A DNA stretch of 17,469 nt from UBA3775 sp964572955 (GTDB taxonomy: Bacteria > Bacillota > Clostridia > Lachnospirales > Lachnospiraceae), in NCBI GenBank assembly GCA_964572955.1, contig CAZNGY010000037.1, positions 1 to 17,469 of the forward strand. Reading direction: 5' to 3'. A program made the translations under genes and the position numbers. Under the pieces are notes generated by a model. It worked only from the letters and a program-made list of their open reading frames with translations, was not told where the DNA came from and did not search any database. The number at the start of each line of letters is the position of its first letter. Within the stretch, counting starts at the first letter, position 1. Positions 1 to 7,118 of this stretch are shown piece by piece.

Positions 1-1
1 A

Positions 2-115
2 GGTAAGATTCTTCCTAGAAGAATTACAGGAAACTGTGCAAAGCATCAGAGAGCTTTAACTGTTGCAGTTAAGAGAGCACGTCATGTTGCTTTATTACCA
101 TATACAACAGAATAA
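2..115 (+). CDS. rpsR: 30S ribosomal protein S18, C-terminal part
   Basis: The window opens inside this gene; only the last 37 codons and the TAA stop are present. The translation begins GKILPRRITGNCAKHQRALT and ends in LLPYTTE. This is the conserved core and tail of bacterial S18, which binds 16S rRNA with S6 on the platform of the small subunit. S18 is usually about 75-90 residues, so roughly half is missing upstream. A perfect terminator follows within 16 bases, so this is the last gene of its operon (usually rpsF-ssb-rpsR; the first two lie outside the window). The identification is very secure despite truncation. Confidence 0.95.
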   Translation, partial: GKILPRRITGNCAKHQRALTVAVKRARHVALLPYTTE

Positions 116-130
116 ATCAATTGACTATAA

Positions 131-160
131 AAGAGAGAAGCACAGCTTCTCTCTTTTTTT
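131..160 (+). terminator. Intrinsic terminator of the rpsR operon
   Basis: A perfect 11-bp stem (131-141 with 145-155), a 3-base ACA loop, and a T tract continuing to 160. It separates rpsR from gdpP, so gdpP needs its own promoter or readthrough. Confidence 0.95.
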
Positions 161-420
161 ATGAAAAAAACAATTTTTGCAGAATGGTGTATCGGTTGGC
201 TGCCGCTTTTTTATTTTGATTCGCTGGTGCGTTGAAGATTTTAGTCAGTTTATGTATGGCAGTGATATCAATGGAGGATTTCTTTTTCTTGTGCATAAAC
301 AGCAGGTGTGGTATTATTAGAATACTATGATTATTATGGTGCTGACAAACGTATAGTGAAGTTTTTTTGAACTGACCGGCACCGGCAAACGATTTTGCTT
401 TAATGCAAATGGAGGAAGGA
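161..420 (+). other. Intergenic region upstream of gdpP
   Basis: Together with the terminator this makes about 305 bases without a gene between rpsR and gdpP. I see no credible small gene: the open frames are very short and lack good ribosome binding sites. The main recognisable signal is a possible promoter at 289-317. The region is AT-rich and has no strong stem except the terminator before it. Confidence 0.5.
289..317 (+). promoter_or_regulatory. Candidate sigma-A promoter for gdpP-rplI-dnaB
   Basis: TTGTGC (289-294), a 17-base spacer, then TATTAT (312-317). The -10 is preceded by TG at 309-310, giving an extended -10. The -35 is weak (3 of 6), so the call rests on the extended -10 and exact spacing. 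It would give a leader of nearly 100 nt before gdpP. Confidence 0.35.
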
Positions 421-2466
421 ATGAAATCGGGAAAATTAAAGAAATATTTTTATATACCGCTTTTGCTGTCTGCTTTGTTGATATTGACGGATATTTCCGT
501 TGTCCTAATATCGAAAAGTGATACGGCGGGATTTATATGTTTTTCAGGAACACTCACATTTATTGCAGCCCTGACCGGATGGACGATTATAGTTTCTTCC
601 AGAATCAAGAAAGAGATTACTTCAGCATCCGTGGGATTTAACGAAGCAGAGTCGGAGATTCTTTATTCTTTCTCGGTTCCTTATGCAATAATGGATTCAA
701 AAGGCGAGATTTTGTGGAACAATGCAGAAATGCAGTGTATCTTGGACAATGTGAAAAAGGGATGCCGAAGGATGTCGGAAATAATTCCGAATATTACCCG
801 GACAAAGCTTCCGACGGAAATGGACGATGTGGTTTTCAGGGCAGATATAGGCGGCAGAAGTTATAAGATTGTTCTCAGCATGATATCGGCATCATATTTT
901 GACAGAACACTCAGTATCATAAACGGTATTGACGGTGATTATGATGATAAGCTTCTCGGAATATACATGTATGATGAAACTGAGATAGAAAAACTCAGAC
1001 ACGAGAATTATGACCAGCAGATGATTATTGGTCTTCTATATATAGATAATTATGATGAAGTTCTTGATGTGGTCGATGAGGTTAAGCGCTCATTGCTTTC
1101 GGCTCTTGTTGACCGGAAGATTAATAAATACATGATACATATGAATGCCGTAATCAAGAAGCTGGAGAAGGATAAGTATCTCTTTGTTTTCCAGAAAAAA
1201 TATCTTGAGGAAGTAAAGCAGACAAGCAAAGTTCTCCTTGAAGAAGTTAAGAAGATAAATACAAATAAAAATGAGAATGATATAACAATCAGTATGGGGT
1301 TGGGAATTGCAGAATCGGATTATGCAAAGAGCTATGAATATGCGCGGGCTGCAATAGACCTTGCTCTTGGCCGGGGCGGTGATCAGGTAGTAATAAAAAA
1401 TGGTGATGATATTACTTATATCGGAGGAAAGAGTGCATCAATAGAGAAGAGTACCAGAGTAACTGCAAGAGTTAAGGCTCATGCTCTCAGGGAACTTATT
1501 GAAGCTCATGACGATATTTTTATAATGGGTCATTCAATAGGGGATGTGGATTCATTAGGTTCTTCTATAGGTATTTATAAGATTGCACAGGCGATGAAGA
1601 AAAATTCCCATATCGTTTTAAACGAGGTTAATTCTTCAATCAGACCTATAATAACGAGATTTCTTGATAATCCGGATTATCCTAAGGATATGTTTATAGG
1701 AAATCTTACGGCACAGGAATCGGCATCCAGGGATTCACTTCTTGTTGTTGTGGATGTAAACCGTCCGGCACATACCGAATGTCCGGAACTTTTTGACATT
1801 ATACCGACAGTAATAGTTCTTGATCACCATAGGGTGGCAAGTGATTCGGTACAGCATGCAGTTCTTTCGTATATTGAACCGTATGCATCATCTGCAAGTG
1901 AGATGATAGCTGAGATTCTTCAGTACATCGGTGACGGAATGAAATTAAAGCCGTTGGAAGCGGAAGCTCTGTATGCGGGAATAATGATTGACACAAACAA
2001 TTTCCTGACAAAAACAGGCGTAAGAACGTTTGAGGCGGCAGCATATCTGCGAAAGAACGGCGTGGACGTGACCAGAATAAGAAAGGCATTCCGTGCTGAC
2101 ATGACAGAATATATTACAAAAGCGGCAGCTATTACATCAACGGAATTCTTTATGGACGGATATGCAATCGCAAGATGTTCGTCAGATGGAATTGAATCGC
2201 CGACAATTTTGGGGGCGCAGGTTGCTAATGAGCTTCTTGAAATAATTGGAATAAAAGCATCCTTTGTATTCACGGAATATAAGGGAAAGGTTTATATCAG
2301 CGCAAGATCCATTGATGAACTGAATGTGCAGGTTGTGATGGAGAAACTCGGAGGCGGCGGTCATATGAACATAGCGGGAGCACAGCTTGAGGGTGTTGTC
2401 GTAGAAACGGCCATCGACAGGGTAAAAAATGTTTTGAATGAAATGTCAATTGGAGGAGATATATAA
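421..2466 (+). CDS. gdpP: Cyclic-di-AMP phosphodiesterase GdpP (DHH/DHHA1 type)
   Basis: A membrane-bound enzyme that hydrolyses c-di-AMP to pApA and so affects potassium, osmotic and cell-wall homeostasis. I chose ATG 421 (681 aa) because GGAGG at 411-415 sits five bases upstream; an in-frame ATG at 403 (687 aa) has no such site. From Met 421: two membrane segments (about 9-30 and 37-60), a degenerate PAS domain (about 75-185), a degenerate GGDEF domain (about 199-334), then DHH and DHHA1 domains. Catalytic metal-binding motifs are intact: GHSIGDVDS at 370-378, VVDVN at 443-447 and LDHHR at 467-471. The DHHA1 glycine motif GGGGHMNIAG lies at 644-653. The stop codon abuts rplI, so the genes are co-transcribed. 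The rpsR-gdpP-rplI-dnaB order is common in Firmicutes. Confidence 0.95.
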   Translation: MKSGKLKKYFYIPLLLSALLILTDISVVLISKSDTAGFICFSGTLTFIAALTGWTIIVSSRIKKEITSASVGFNEAESEILYSFSVPYAIMDSKGEILWNNAEMQCILDNVKKGCRRMSEIIPNITRTKLPTEMDDVVFRADIGGRSYKIVLSMISASYFDRTLSIINGIDGDYDDKLLGIYMYDETEIEKLRHENYDQQMIIGLLYIDNYDEVLDVVDEVKRSLLSALVDRKINKYMIHMNAVIKKLEKDKYLFVFQKKYLEEVKQTSKVLLEEVKKINTNKNENDITISMGLGIAESDYAKSYEYARAAIDLALGRGGDQVVIKNGDDITYIGGKSASIEKSTRVTARVKAHALRELIEAHDDIFIMGHSIGDVDSLGSSIGIYKIAQAMKKNSHIVLNEVNSSIRPIITRFLDNPDYPKDMFIGNLTAQESASRDSLLVVVDVNRPAHTECPELFDIIPTVIVLDHHRVASDSVQHAVLSYIEPYASSASEMIAEILQYIGDGMKLKPLEAEALYAGIMIDTNNFLTKTGVRTFEAAAYLRKNGVDVTRIRKAFRADMTEYITKAAAITSTEFFMDGYAIARCSSDGIESPTILGAQVANELLEIIGIKASFVFTEYKGKVYISARSIDELNVQVVMEKLGGGGHMNIAGAQLEGVVVETAIDRVKNVLNEMSIGGDI

Positions 2467-2913
2467 ATGAAGGTAATTCTATTAAAAGACGTAAAATCAG
2501 TTGGAAAGGCAGATCAGATCGTTGAAGTAAGTGACGGATATGCAAGAAACTGTCTGCTTCATAAGGGTCTTGGAGTGGAAGCAACGCCAAAGAACTTAAA
2601 TGATCTTAAGCTTAAGAAAAAATCCGAGGAAAAGGCGGCTGCCGAGGCACTTGCAGCAGCACAGGAACTTGGCGGAAAAATAGGGGCAAGTAAGGTTACT
2701 GTCGGAATTAAAATCGGTGAAAACGGAAGAGTATTTGGAGCCGTGTCAGCAAAAGAAGTTGCAGAAGCTGTTAAATCACAGCTTGGACTTGATATTGACA
2801 AGAAAAAGCTTATAATGAATCCTTTTAAAAATATGGGAAACTTTACGGTAGGAGTGAAACTTCACCCACAGGTTACTGCTGAACTTGCAGTAACGGTTGT
2901 CGAAGAAAAATAG
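2467..2913 (+). CDS. rplI: 50S ribosomal protein L9
   Basis: A protein of 148 residues, the usual length for L9, which binds 23S rRNA near the base of the L1 stalk. The N-terminal rRNA-binding domain is recognisable: MKVILLKDVKSVGKAD, then the conserved VSDGYARNCLLHKGL. A charged, Ala- and Lys-rich connecting helix follows (about 45-75), then the C-terminal domain with GRVFGAVSAKEVAEAV. The ATG directly follows the gdpP stop, and its ribosome site GGAGG (about 2452-2456) lies in the last gdpP codons, so translation is probably coupled. Confidence 0.97.
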   Translation: MKVILLKDVKSVGKADQIVEVSDGYARNCLLHKGLGVEATPKNLNDLKLKKKSEEKAAAEALAAAQELGGKIGASKVTVGIKIGENGRVFGAVSAKEVAEAVKSQLGLDIDKKKLIMNPFKNMGNFTVGVKLHPQVTAELAVTVVEEK

Positions 2914-2930
2914 TTCGGAACGGTAGAAGT

Positions 2931-4265
2931 ATGGATGAAAATTTGATTAAAAAGATACCGCCTCACAGTGAGCAGGCGGAAAATTCCGTTATAGGCTCCA
3001 TGATAATGGATAGGGAAGCTATTGCCGCGGCAACGGAAATACTGACAAAGGAAGATTTCTATGAAAAGCGTCTCGGTGTGTTTTTTGACGTAATGGTTCA
3101 GCTTTACAATGAAGGCGTGGAAGCTGACATAGTTACGATTCAGGACAGACTTAAGACCAGGGAACTTCCGGAAGAGTATTACTCAATCGAATATATTTCT
3201 CATCTTGTTGAAGGGGTACCGACATCGGCAAATATAAGATATTATGCTGAGATAGTAAGGGAAAAATCACTTCTTCGTCAGTATATAAAGATGAGCGAAA
3301 AGTACCTGAATGCGGCATATCTGGACAAAGAACCCGTAAAAGATGTTTTCGGAGATGCTGAAAAAGATATGTTTTCGCTTTTTCAGAAAGCGACGAGAAC
3401 AACGGATCAGACATCAATACAGAATATTGTTTTAGACAGTCTTTCGGGTATAGAAAAAGCGGCAAGAAATAATGGTGCGGTAACGGGAATTCCGACAGGA
3501 TTCATAAAACTTGATAATATGACGGCAGGAATGCAGCCGTCGGATTTAGTATTGGTTGCGGCACGTCCGTCTATGGGAAAAACGGCATTTGTTCTTAACA
3601 TGGCTGAGTATATGGCGGTAAAAAATGATTATGCGACCGTTATATTTTCGTTGGAAATGTCAAAAACACAGCTTGTGAATCGTATTTTGGCAATGCATTC
3701 AAGGGTAAATTCACAGAACATAAGAACGGGAAAGCTGGATGATTCAGAGTGGACGGATCTTATGGAAAGTGCCAGAATAATAGGAAATTCAAAGCTTATT
3801 ATAGATGATACGCCGGGGATTTCGGTGACGGAACTGAGGTCAAAATGCAGGAAGCTTAAACTGGAACAGGATTTAAAAGTTGTAATTATCGATTATATAC
3901 AGCTTATGACAAGCGGACACAAAGCAGAATCAAGACAGCAGGAAGTTTCTGAAATTTCACGTTCCCTGAAAGCGATAGCAAGGGAAATAGGATGTCCGGT
4001 AATTGCACTCAGTCAGCTTTCACGTTCCGTGGAACAAAGACCGGATAAACGGCCTATGCTCTCCGACCTCAGGGAGTCAGGTGCGATAGAGCAGGATGCT
4101 GACGTAGTAATGTTTATATACAGAGATGAATATTATAATAAGGACACTCCGAATCCGGGAGAATCCGAGATAATAATCGGAAAACAGAGAAATGGTCCGG
4201 TAGGAACGGTTCATCTTAAATGGATTGCCGAACTTACCAAATTTGCGAACCTTATGGACAACTGA
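2931..4265 (+). CDS. dnaB: Replicative DNA helicase DnaB
   Basis: A 444-residue RecA-fold hexameric helicase that unwinds DNA at the replication fork (called DnaC in Bacillus subtilis). The N-terminal helical domain covers about 1-150. The C-terminal motor domain starts near 175 and holds Walker A ARPSMGKT (211-218), Walker B VVIIDYIQL (317-325, Asp 321), the SQLSR motif (361-365), and a KQRNGP arginine-finger region near 420. Length and motifs are complete and there is no intein. It starts 17 bases after rplI with only a modest ribosome site, so coupling within the operon is likely. A strong terminator follows. Confidence 0.97.
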   Translation: MDENLIKKIPPHSEQAENSVIGSMIMDREAIAAATEILTKEDFYEKRLGVFFDVMVQLYNEGVEADIVTIQDRLKTRELPEEYYSIEYISHLVEGVPTSANIRYYAEIVREKSLLRQYIKMSEKYLNAAYLDKEPVKDVFGDAEKDMFSLFQKATRTTDQTSIQNIVLDSLSGIEKAARNNGAVTGIPTGFIKLDNMTAGMQPSDLVLVAARPSMGKTAFVLNMAEYMAVKNDYATVIFSLEMSKTQLVNRILAMHSRVNSQNIRTGKLDDSEWTDLMESARIIGNSKLIIDDTPGISVTELRSKCRKLKLEQDLKVVIIDYIQLMTSGHKAESRQQEVSEISRSLKAIAREIGCPVIALSQLSRSVEQRPDKRPMLSDLRESGAIEQDADVVMFIYRDEYYNKDTPNPGESEIIIGKQRNGPVGTVHLKWIAELTKFANLMDN

Positions 4266-4371
4266 TAAGCTGTACGGGTCTTTACGGGAAAGTTTAACCT
4301 TGTGAAGCAGTGCATCTTCTGTCTGCTGTTTACTTATAAATCAGCAGCATGAAAATGTCGAATCAGAATAC

Positions 4372-4413
4372 AAAGCAGGGATTTCTGGAAAAAAGAAATA
4401 TCCCTGCTTTTTT
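4372..4413 (+). terminator. Intrinsic terminator after dnaB
   Basis: AAAGCAGGGA (4372-4381) pairs with TCCCTGCTTT (4401-4410). The stem extends inward through TTTCT/AGAAA with a two-base bulge, and six T residues run from 4408 to 4413. A second small dyad without a T tract lies just upstream (CTGCTG 4323-4328 with CAGCAG 4342-4347). Confidence 0.9.
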
Positions 4414-4443
4414 ATTATGACAGATTTCGTGGATGAACTTATA

Positions 4444-4449
4444 TATAAT
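4444..4449 (+). promoter_or_regulatory. Candidate -10 element for the MerR-like gene
   Basis: A perfect TATAAT about 40 bases upstream of ATG 4489, just after the dnaB terminator. No good -35 is visible at 16-18 bases; TGACAG at 4418-4423 is spaced 20 bases away. Initiation near 4456 would leave only about 6 nt before ATG 4462, which favours the start at 4489. Confidence 0.35.
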
Positions 4450-4488
4450 TAAGCCACTTTAATGTGTAAGAACGGAGTGGAGAATGAA

Positions 4489-5124
4489 ATGGGAGAAAGA
4501 AGATATCTTCTTGCGGATGTTGCAAAGAGGCTCGAAATACCGCCTTATATGCTCAGATATTATGAGGATGCACTTGCTATAAGTATTCCGAGAAATGAAA
4601 GAGGACTAAGGTATTATGGCAGGAGCGAGGTAGAACTTTTTAAATCCGTGCTTAATCTTGAAAAAAAGGGATTTAATCTGGGAGAAATTAAAATTATAAT
4701 GGACGATATTCACAGGGTCGAAAAACTTCCGCCGGACAAATTGCTGGAGTTAAGGGACAGACTTGACGGATGTATGGAAAAGTGTAGAGGCGGAAGTCTT
4801 GTAAAACCGGAGGAGAGAAATACCAGTCTTCCTGCAGAGACACCGGTTTCCACAGGAGCGGTTACAGATTCTGATGACAAGATGATGCAGTTTAAGCGGA
4901 TAATGACTGAAATAATGCTTGATGCTTTAAAAATTAATAATGAAGATTTAAGTCAGCAGATTAATTATACTGTTACGGATTCAATAACCAGAGAAATGAA
5001 TTATCTTATAAACAGAAAGGAAAGAGCAGAAGAAGAAAGATTTAAACAGCTTGACAGAAGATTAAGAGAAGTGTGTGCCGTGAAAGAAGGCAAAAAGAAA
5101 AACGGTGCGGCCCATCAGGGGTAA
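4489..5124 (+). CDS. MerR-family DNA-binding protein with coiled-coil tail
   Basis: A predicted cytoplasmic regulator of 211 residues from ATG 4489. I prefer this start because GTGGAG (4477-4482) lies six bases upstream; the in-frame ATG at 4462 has no ribosome site. The N-terminal third is a MerR winged-helix domain: YLLADVAKRLEIPPYMLRYY is the helix-turn-helix, followed by a wing (NERGLRYYGRSEVE) and the helix LNLEKKGFNLGEIKIIM. A low-complexity linker rich in Pro, Thr and Ser follows. The C-terminal 60 residues are highly charged, with heptad character around INRKERAEEERFKQLDRRL. No metal-binding cysteine cluster is seen, so a classic metal sensor is unlikely. This layout resembles MerR-like proteins with long coiled coils, such as the RacA/DUF3967 type. 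Target and effector are unknown. Confidence 0.8.
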   Translation: MGERRYLLADVAKRLEIPPYMLRYYEDALAISIPRNERGLRYYGRSEVELFKSVLNLEKKGFNLGEIKIIMDDIHRVEKLPPDKLLELRDRLDGCMEKCRGGSLVKPEERNTSLPAETPVSTGAVTDSDDKMMQFKRIMTEIMLDALKINNEDLSQQINYTVTDSITREMNYLINRKERAEEERFKQLDRRLREVCAVKEGKKKNGAAHQG

Positions 5125-5182
5125 CACCGTTTTAAACAAATTGTCCTTTTGACAATCAGCTCTTTGCAGGGCTGATTTTTTT
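5101..5182 (+). terminator. Tandem terminators between the convergent MerR-like and ferredoxin genes
   Basis: Two plus-strand hairpins are visible. The first overlaps the stop codon: AACGGTG (5101-5107) pairs with CACCGTT (5125-5131), with CCC/GGG inside, followed by TTTT. The second is better: AATCAGCTCT (5154-5163) pairs with AGGGCTGATT (5168-5177), loop TTGC, then T residues to 5182. On the minus strand, the dyad ATTGTC/GACAAT (5140-5145/5151-5156) is followed by TTGTTT and could terminate the ferredoxin transcript. Confidence 0.85.
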
Positions 5183-5348
5183 ATTCTTCAATTGAATCTG
5201 TAGGACATACAGCTGCACATGAACCACAATCGAGACATGCATCTGCATCAATAACATACTTGTCAGCGCCTTCGGAGATTGCGCCTACAGGACATTCTGA
5301 AGCACAAGCACCGCAAGAAACACAACCATCGTTGATCTTGAAAGCCAT
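5181..5348 (-). CDS. 2[4Fe-4S] ferredoxin
   Basis: A 55-residue electron carrier of the clostridial type. Two CxxCxxCxxxCP cluster motifs are visible: CVSCGACASECP (residues 9-20) and CLDCGSCAAVCP (38-49). It therefore has eight cysteines, arranged to bind two low-potential [4Fe-4S] clusters. Such ferredoxins serve pyruvate:ferredoxin oxidoreductase, hydrogenase and related anaerobic enzymes in the cytoplasm. The start is secure: GGAGGAG on the minus strand (plus 5355-5361) is six bases from the ATG. It is a single-gene unit, convergent with the MerR-like gene and divergent from mecA. It is too short for most length cut-offs and easily missed. Confidence 0.95.
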   Translation of the reverse strand: MAFKINDGCVSCGACASECPVGAISEGADKYVIDADACLDCGSCAAVCPTDSIEE

Positions 5349-5448
5349 TTTATGCTCCTCCTTGCTTTTATAATAATTATCCGGGTTCTCCGGTAAAGCG
5401 GGTTAGCGCTCATAACAAAGGATACGAAGCACCCTTTGTATCAGAAAC

Positions 5449-5477
5449 ATTCTACTTGAATATCATAGAAAATACAA
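5449..5477 (-). promoter_or_regulatory. Candidate promoter for the ferredoxin gene
   Basis: Read on the minus strand: TTGTAT (5472-5477), a 17-base spacer, TAGAAT (5449-5454). The -10 matches 5 of 6 and the -35 matches 3 of 6. Predicted initiation near 5442 gives a leader of about 94 nt. Confidence 0.4.
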
Positions 5478-5552
5478 GCCGTTTTTTAACAATTAAATGC
5501 AAATACACAAAAAGTACCTGATATTGTTAAATTTTTTTTATTATTTAGAGAG

Positions 5553-5581
5553 TTGACTAAACCCATACATTCATTTATACT
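5553..5581 (+). promoter_or_regulatory. Sigma-A promoter of mecA
   Basis: TTGACT (5553-5558), a 17-base spacer, TATACT (5576-5581). Each box matches consensus at 5 of 6 positions and the spacing is optimal. It follows an AT-rich tract that could act as an UP element. Predicted initiation is near 5588, giving a leader of about 78 nt. Confidence 0.7.
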
Positions 5582-5665
5582 CATTTCGAAAAGAAAAAAG
5601 CAGTAACTTCGCAGGTGGCGGTCCGGATGCGTGATCTTAACCGGACGTCATGGAGGTGTATATAT

Positions 5666-6448
5666 ATGAAAATAGAAAAGATAAATGACAGGCAGATAAG
5701 GTGCTATCTTACCAGTAAAGACCTGGCTGACAGAAAAGTTAAACTTAGTGAGATAGCTTATGGGTCGGAAAAGGCAAAACAGCTTTTCCGTGATATGCTT
5801 GACCTTGCAGAACGCGAGTGTGGTTTTGAAGGAAAAGATACTCCGATAATGGTTGAAGCGATTCCTTCTCCTCCGGATGAGCTCGTTTTGGTAATAACAA
5901 AAGTGGATAATCCGGATGAACTTGATGTAAGGTTTTCGAGATTTACACCATCGGATTCTGATTCTGATGGTACACAGGAGAACTCAGATGAAAATCCGGA
6001 CGGGATTTTTGGAAAAAATGTAATTGAGCAGGCAGGTGCAGGAGATGTGGACGCGGCAGATGCAATAAAGGGAATACTTGACTGTGTCTTCGGTGGAAAT
6101 GATAATGGCACTGATGGGAAGAAAGAGCCTGAAAAACAGGAGATTAAAATCCCAGCGGATTATTTCAGAACTTTTAGATTTACGACCCTTGAAAAGACGG
6201 CAGAGTTTGCAAGGGCAGCGGGAATAGGATTTGCAGGACCGTCTAAACTGTATAAAAATCCGGCAGACGGAAAATACTATCTGACGATAGGTATTAAAAA
6301 TGCGGACCGTGACGTGTTCAGGAAATTATGTAACAGAGCATGTGAATTCGGAGAAGAAGCACCGGAAGCAAAGATGTCATACTACACTGAGCATTGCAAA
6401 TGTATTGTAAAAAGTGATGCGTTGGGAATTCTTTCGGTGTTTATGTAA
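5666..6448 (+). CDS. mecA: MecA-family adaptor protein for ClpC
   Basis: A 260-residue adaptor that hands substrates to the ClpCP protease (ComK in Bacillus). I placed the start at ATG 5666 because GGAGGTG (5652-5658) is seven bases upstream; the frame stays open to a GTG at 5615, but that extension lies in the leader. The N-terminal substrate-binding domain begins MKIEKINDRQIRCYLTSKDL and runs to about residue 90 (VITKVDNPDEL). The C-terminal ClpC-binding domain starts near YFRTFRFTTLEKTAEFA (about 165) and includes PSKLYKNPADGKYYLTI. Between them is an acidic, Asp/Ser/Gly-rich linker of about 70 residues, which makes the protein longer than B. subtilis MecA (218). DUF1858 follows 41 bases later. 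Competence control itself is not shown here. Confidence 0.88.
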   Translation: MKIEKINDRQIRCYLTSKDLADRKVKLSEIAYGSEKAKQLFRDMLDLAERECGFEGKDTPIMVEAIPSPPDELVLVITKVDNPDELDVRFSRFTPSDSDSDGTQENSDENPDGIFGKNVIEQAGAGDVDAADAIKGILDCVFGGNDNGTDGKKEPEKQEIKIPADYFRTFRFTTLEKTAEFARAAGIGFAGPSKLYKNPADGKYYLTIGIKNADRDVFRKLCNRACEFGEEAPEAKMSYYTEHCKCIVKSDALGILSVFM

Positions 6449-6452
6449 AAAC

Positions 6453-6470
6453 AAATAAATACATTTATTT
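6453..6470. repeat. AT-rich dyad between mecA and the DUF1858 gene
   Basis: AAATAAAT (6453-6460) and ATTTATTT (6463-6470) form a perfect inverted repeat just before the ribosome site. There is no T tract, so it is not a standard terminator. It could be a weak hairpin or a binding site, or just AT-rich chance. Confidence 0.35.
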
Positions 6471-6489
6471 ATAGATAGGAGGACTTTTT

Positions 6490-6696
6490 ATGACAGTTTC
6501 AAAGGATATTACAATTGGAGAACTTCTTACGATTGATACAGGTGTGATTCCTGTACTTCTTGAGTATGGAATGGGATGCTTCGGATGTCCGTCAGCACAG
6601 GGAGAAACGATTGAAGAAGCAGCCATGGTTCATGGAATTGAAGTTGATGAACTCATGAAATCAATTAATGATCTTCTTGCAAGCAAGGAAGCATAG
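6490..6696 (+). CDS. DUF1858 protein (hybrid-cluster-protein-associated redox disulfide domain)
   Basis: A complete 68-residue protein with a strong ribosome site (AGGAGG, eight or so bases before ATG). It matches the small DUF1858 domain: MTVSKDITIGELLTIDTGVI, then a helix ending in YGMGCFGCPSAQGETIEEAA. The two cysteines in CFGC are the putative redox-active disulfide of this family. The family is often found near the hybrid cluster protein or in anaerobes generally; no hcp is visible here. It probably reads through from mecA and ends at the terminator at 6746-6782. Substrate or partner is unknown. Confidence 0.85.
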   Translation: MTVSKDITIGELLTIDTGVIPVLLEYGMGCFGCPSAQGETIEEAAMVHGIEVDELMKSINDLLASKEA

Positions 6697-6745
6697 TTTA
6701 CCGAAATCAGGCAGTTGATGCAGATAAGGGTATTAATTTAGAACA

Positions 6746-6782
6746 GGCTCTTGGGATTGCACTCCTGAGAGCCATGTTTTTT
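6746..6782 (+). terminator. Intrinsic terminator after the DUF1858 gene
   Basis: GGCTCTTGGGA (6746-6756) pairs with TCCTGAGAGCC (6763-6773), including two G-T wobbles, with a 6-base loop, then ATG and six T residues (6777-6782). Confidence 0.85.
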
Positions 6783-6934
6783 ACTTTATGGGAAAAATCA
6801 ACATATCAGCTTTTTAAGTATGTGTTGCTGATGGTATGATATATACAAAAAAATGAGATTTGTTTGTACATAATTACAGATAAATCGAACCTGATACTGT
6901 CACTGAATACAAAAATCTTTGGCAGTAAGGTCAA
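6783..6934. other. Intergenic stretch between terminator and GH18-operon promoter
   Basis: The 427-base gap 6697-7123 holds no gene. This middle part is AT-rich. It contains a dyad ATCAGC/GCTGAT (about 6805-6810 and 6826-6831) and an isolated TGGTATGAT (6832-6840) that resembles an extended -10 but lacks a good -35. I see nothing else in it. Confidence 0.4.
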
Positions 6935-6978
6935 TTGAAAAAACGAAAAACGGCGATTATCATAAATCTGTCAATTGA
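6931..6978. promoter_or_regulatory. Paired TCAATTGA palindromes flanking the GH18-operon promoter
   Basis: The perfect 8-base palindrome TCAATTGA occurs at 6931-6938, overlapping the -35, and again at 6971-6978, at the predicted start of transcription. The copies are exactly 40 bases apart, about four helical turns, and both are preceded by G. This geometry suits a repressor site. The same octamer also occurs at 117-124 and inside the ferredoxin gene (5188-5195), so chance is possible. Confidence 0.35.
6935..6963 (+). promoter_or_regulatory. Sigma-A promoter of the GH18/alarmone synthetase/kinase-like/ytvI operon
   Basis: TTGAAA (6935-6940), a 17-base spacer, TATCAT (6958-6963). Both boxes match 5 of 6. 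Predicted initiation near 6970 gives a 5' leader of about 154 nt, which is structured. Confidence 0.6.
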
Positions 6979-7118
6979 TTTGAGGCGAGGTTTATCATAG
7001 TCATCATGGCTCCGCAAAAATGTAGGCGGTTGCCTTGCACCTAAGCCCTGGATCAGGAAAGCTCCCCAAAGACTGTATCATGCCTGCATCCGACGGCAGA
7101 TTTCTTAGGGAGCTTTTT
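6970..7118 (+). ncRNA. Structured leader RNA ending in a terminator-like stem; class not recognised
   Basis: Three stems are visible. Stem A: GGC-T-CCGC (7008-7015) with GCGG-TT-GCC (7026-7034). Stem B: CCTG (7047-7050) with CAGG (7054-7057). Stem C: AAAGCTCCC (7058-7066) with GGGAGCTTT (7108-7116), enclosing a smaller TGCC/GGCA hairpin and followed by T residues to 7118. Stem C ends six bases before the ATG, and its 3' arm carries AGGGAG (7107-7112), the only likely ribosome site. GCTCC at 7009-7013 could compete with stem C for GGGAGC. This is the layout of a cis-regulatory attenuator or riboswitch. I compared it by eye with c-di-GMP, c-di-AMP, SAM, TPP, cobalamin, ZTP and T-box consensus and could not assign it. 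Confidence 0.5.

Larger units (their letters stand above)
5349..5665. promoter_or_regulatory. Divergent regulatory region between the ferredoxin gene and mecA
   Basis: The 317 bases hold no credible gene. They contain a promoter for each side (5449-5477 minus, 5553-5581 plus), a leader for the ferredoxin with overlapping stems near 5415-5443, and a short mecA leader with the dyad GTCCGG (5621-5626) and CCGGAC (5641-5646). The middle (about 5480-5550) is strongly AT-rich. Confidence 0.6.

Noticed and set aside
5615..5665. N-terminal extension of mecA from a GTG at 5615
   Set aside because: The MecA family begins at MKIEKIN, and the strong GGAGGTG site serves ATG 5666. The upstream codons fall on the leader hairpin.
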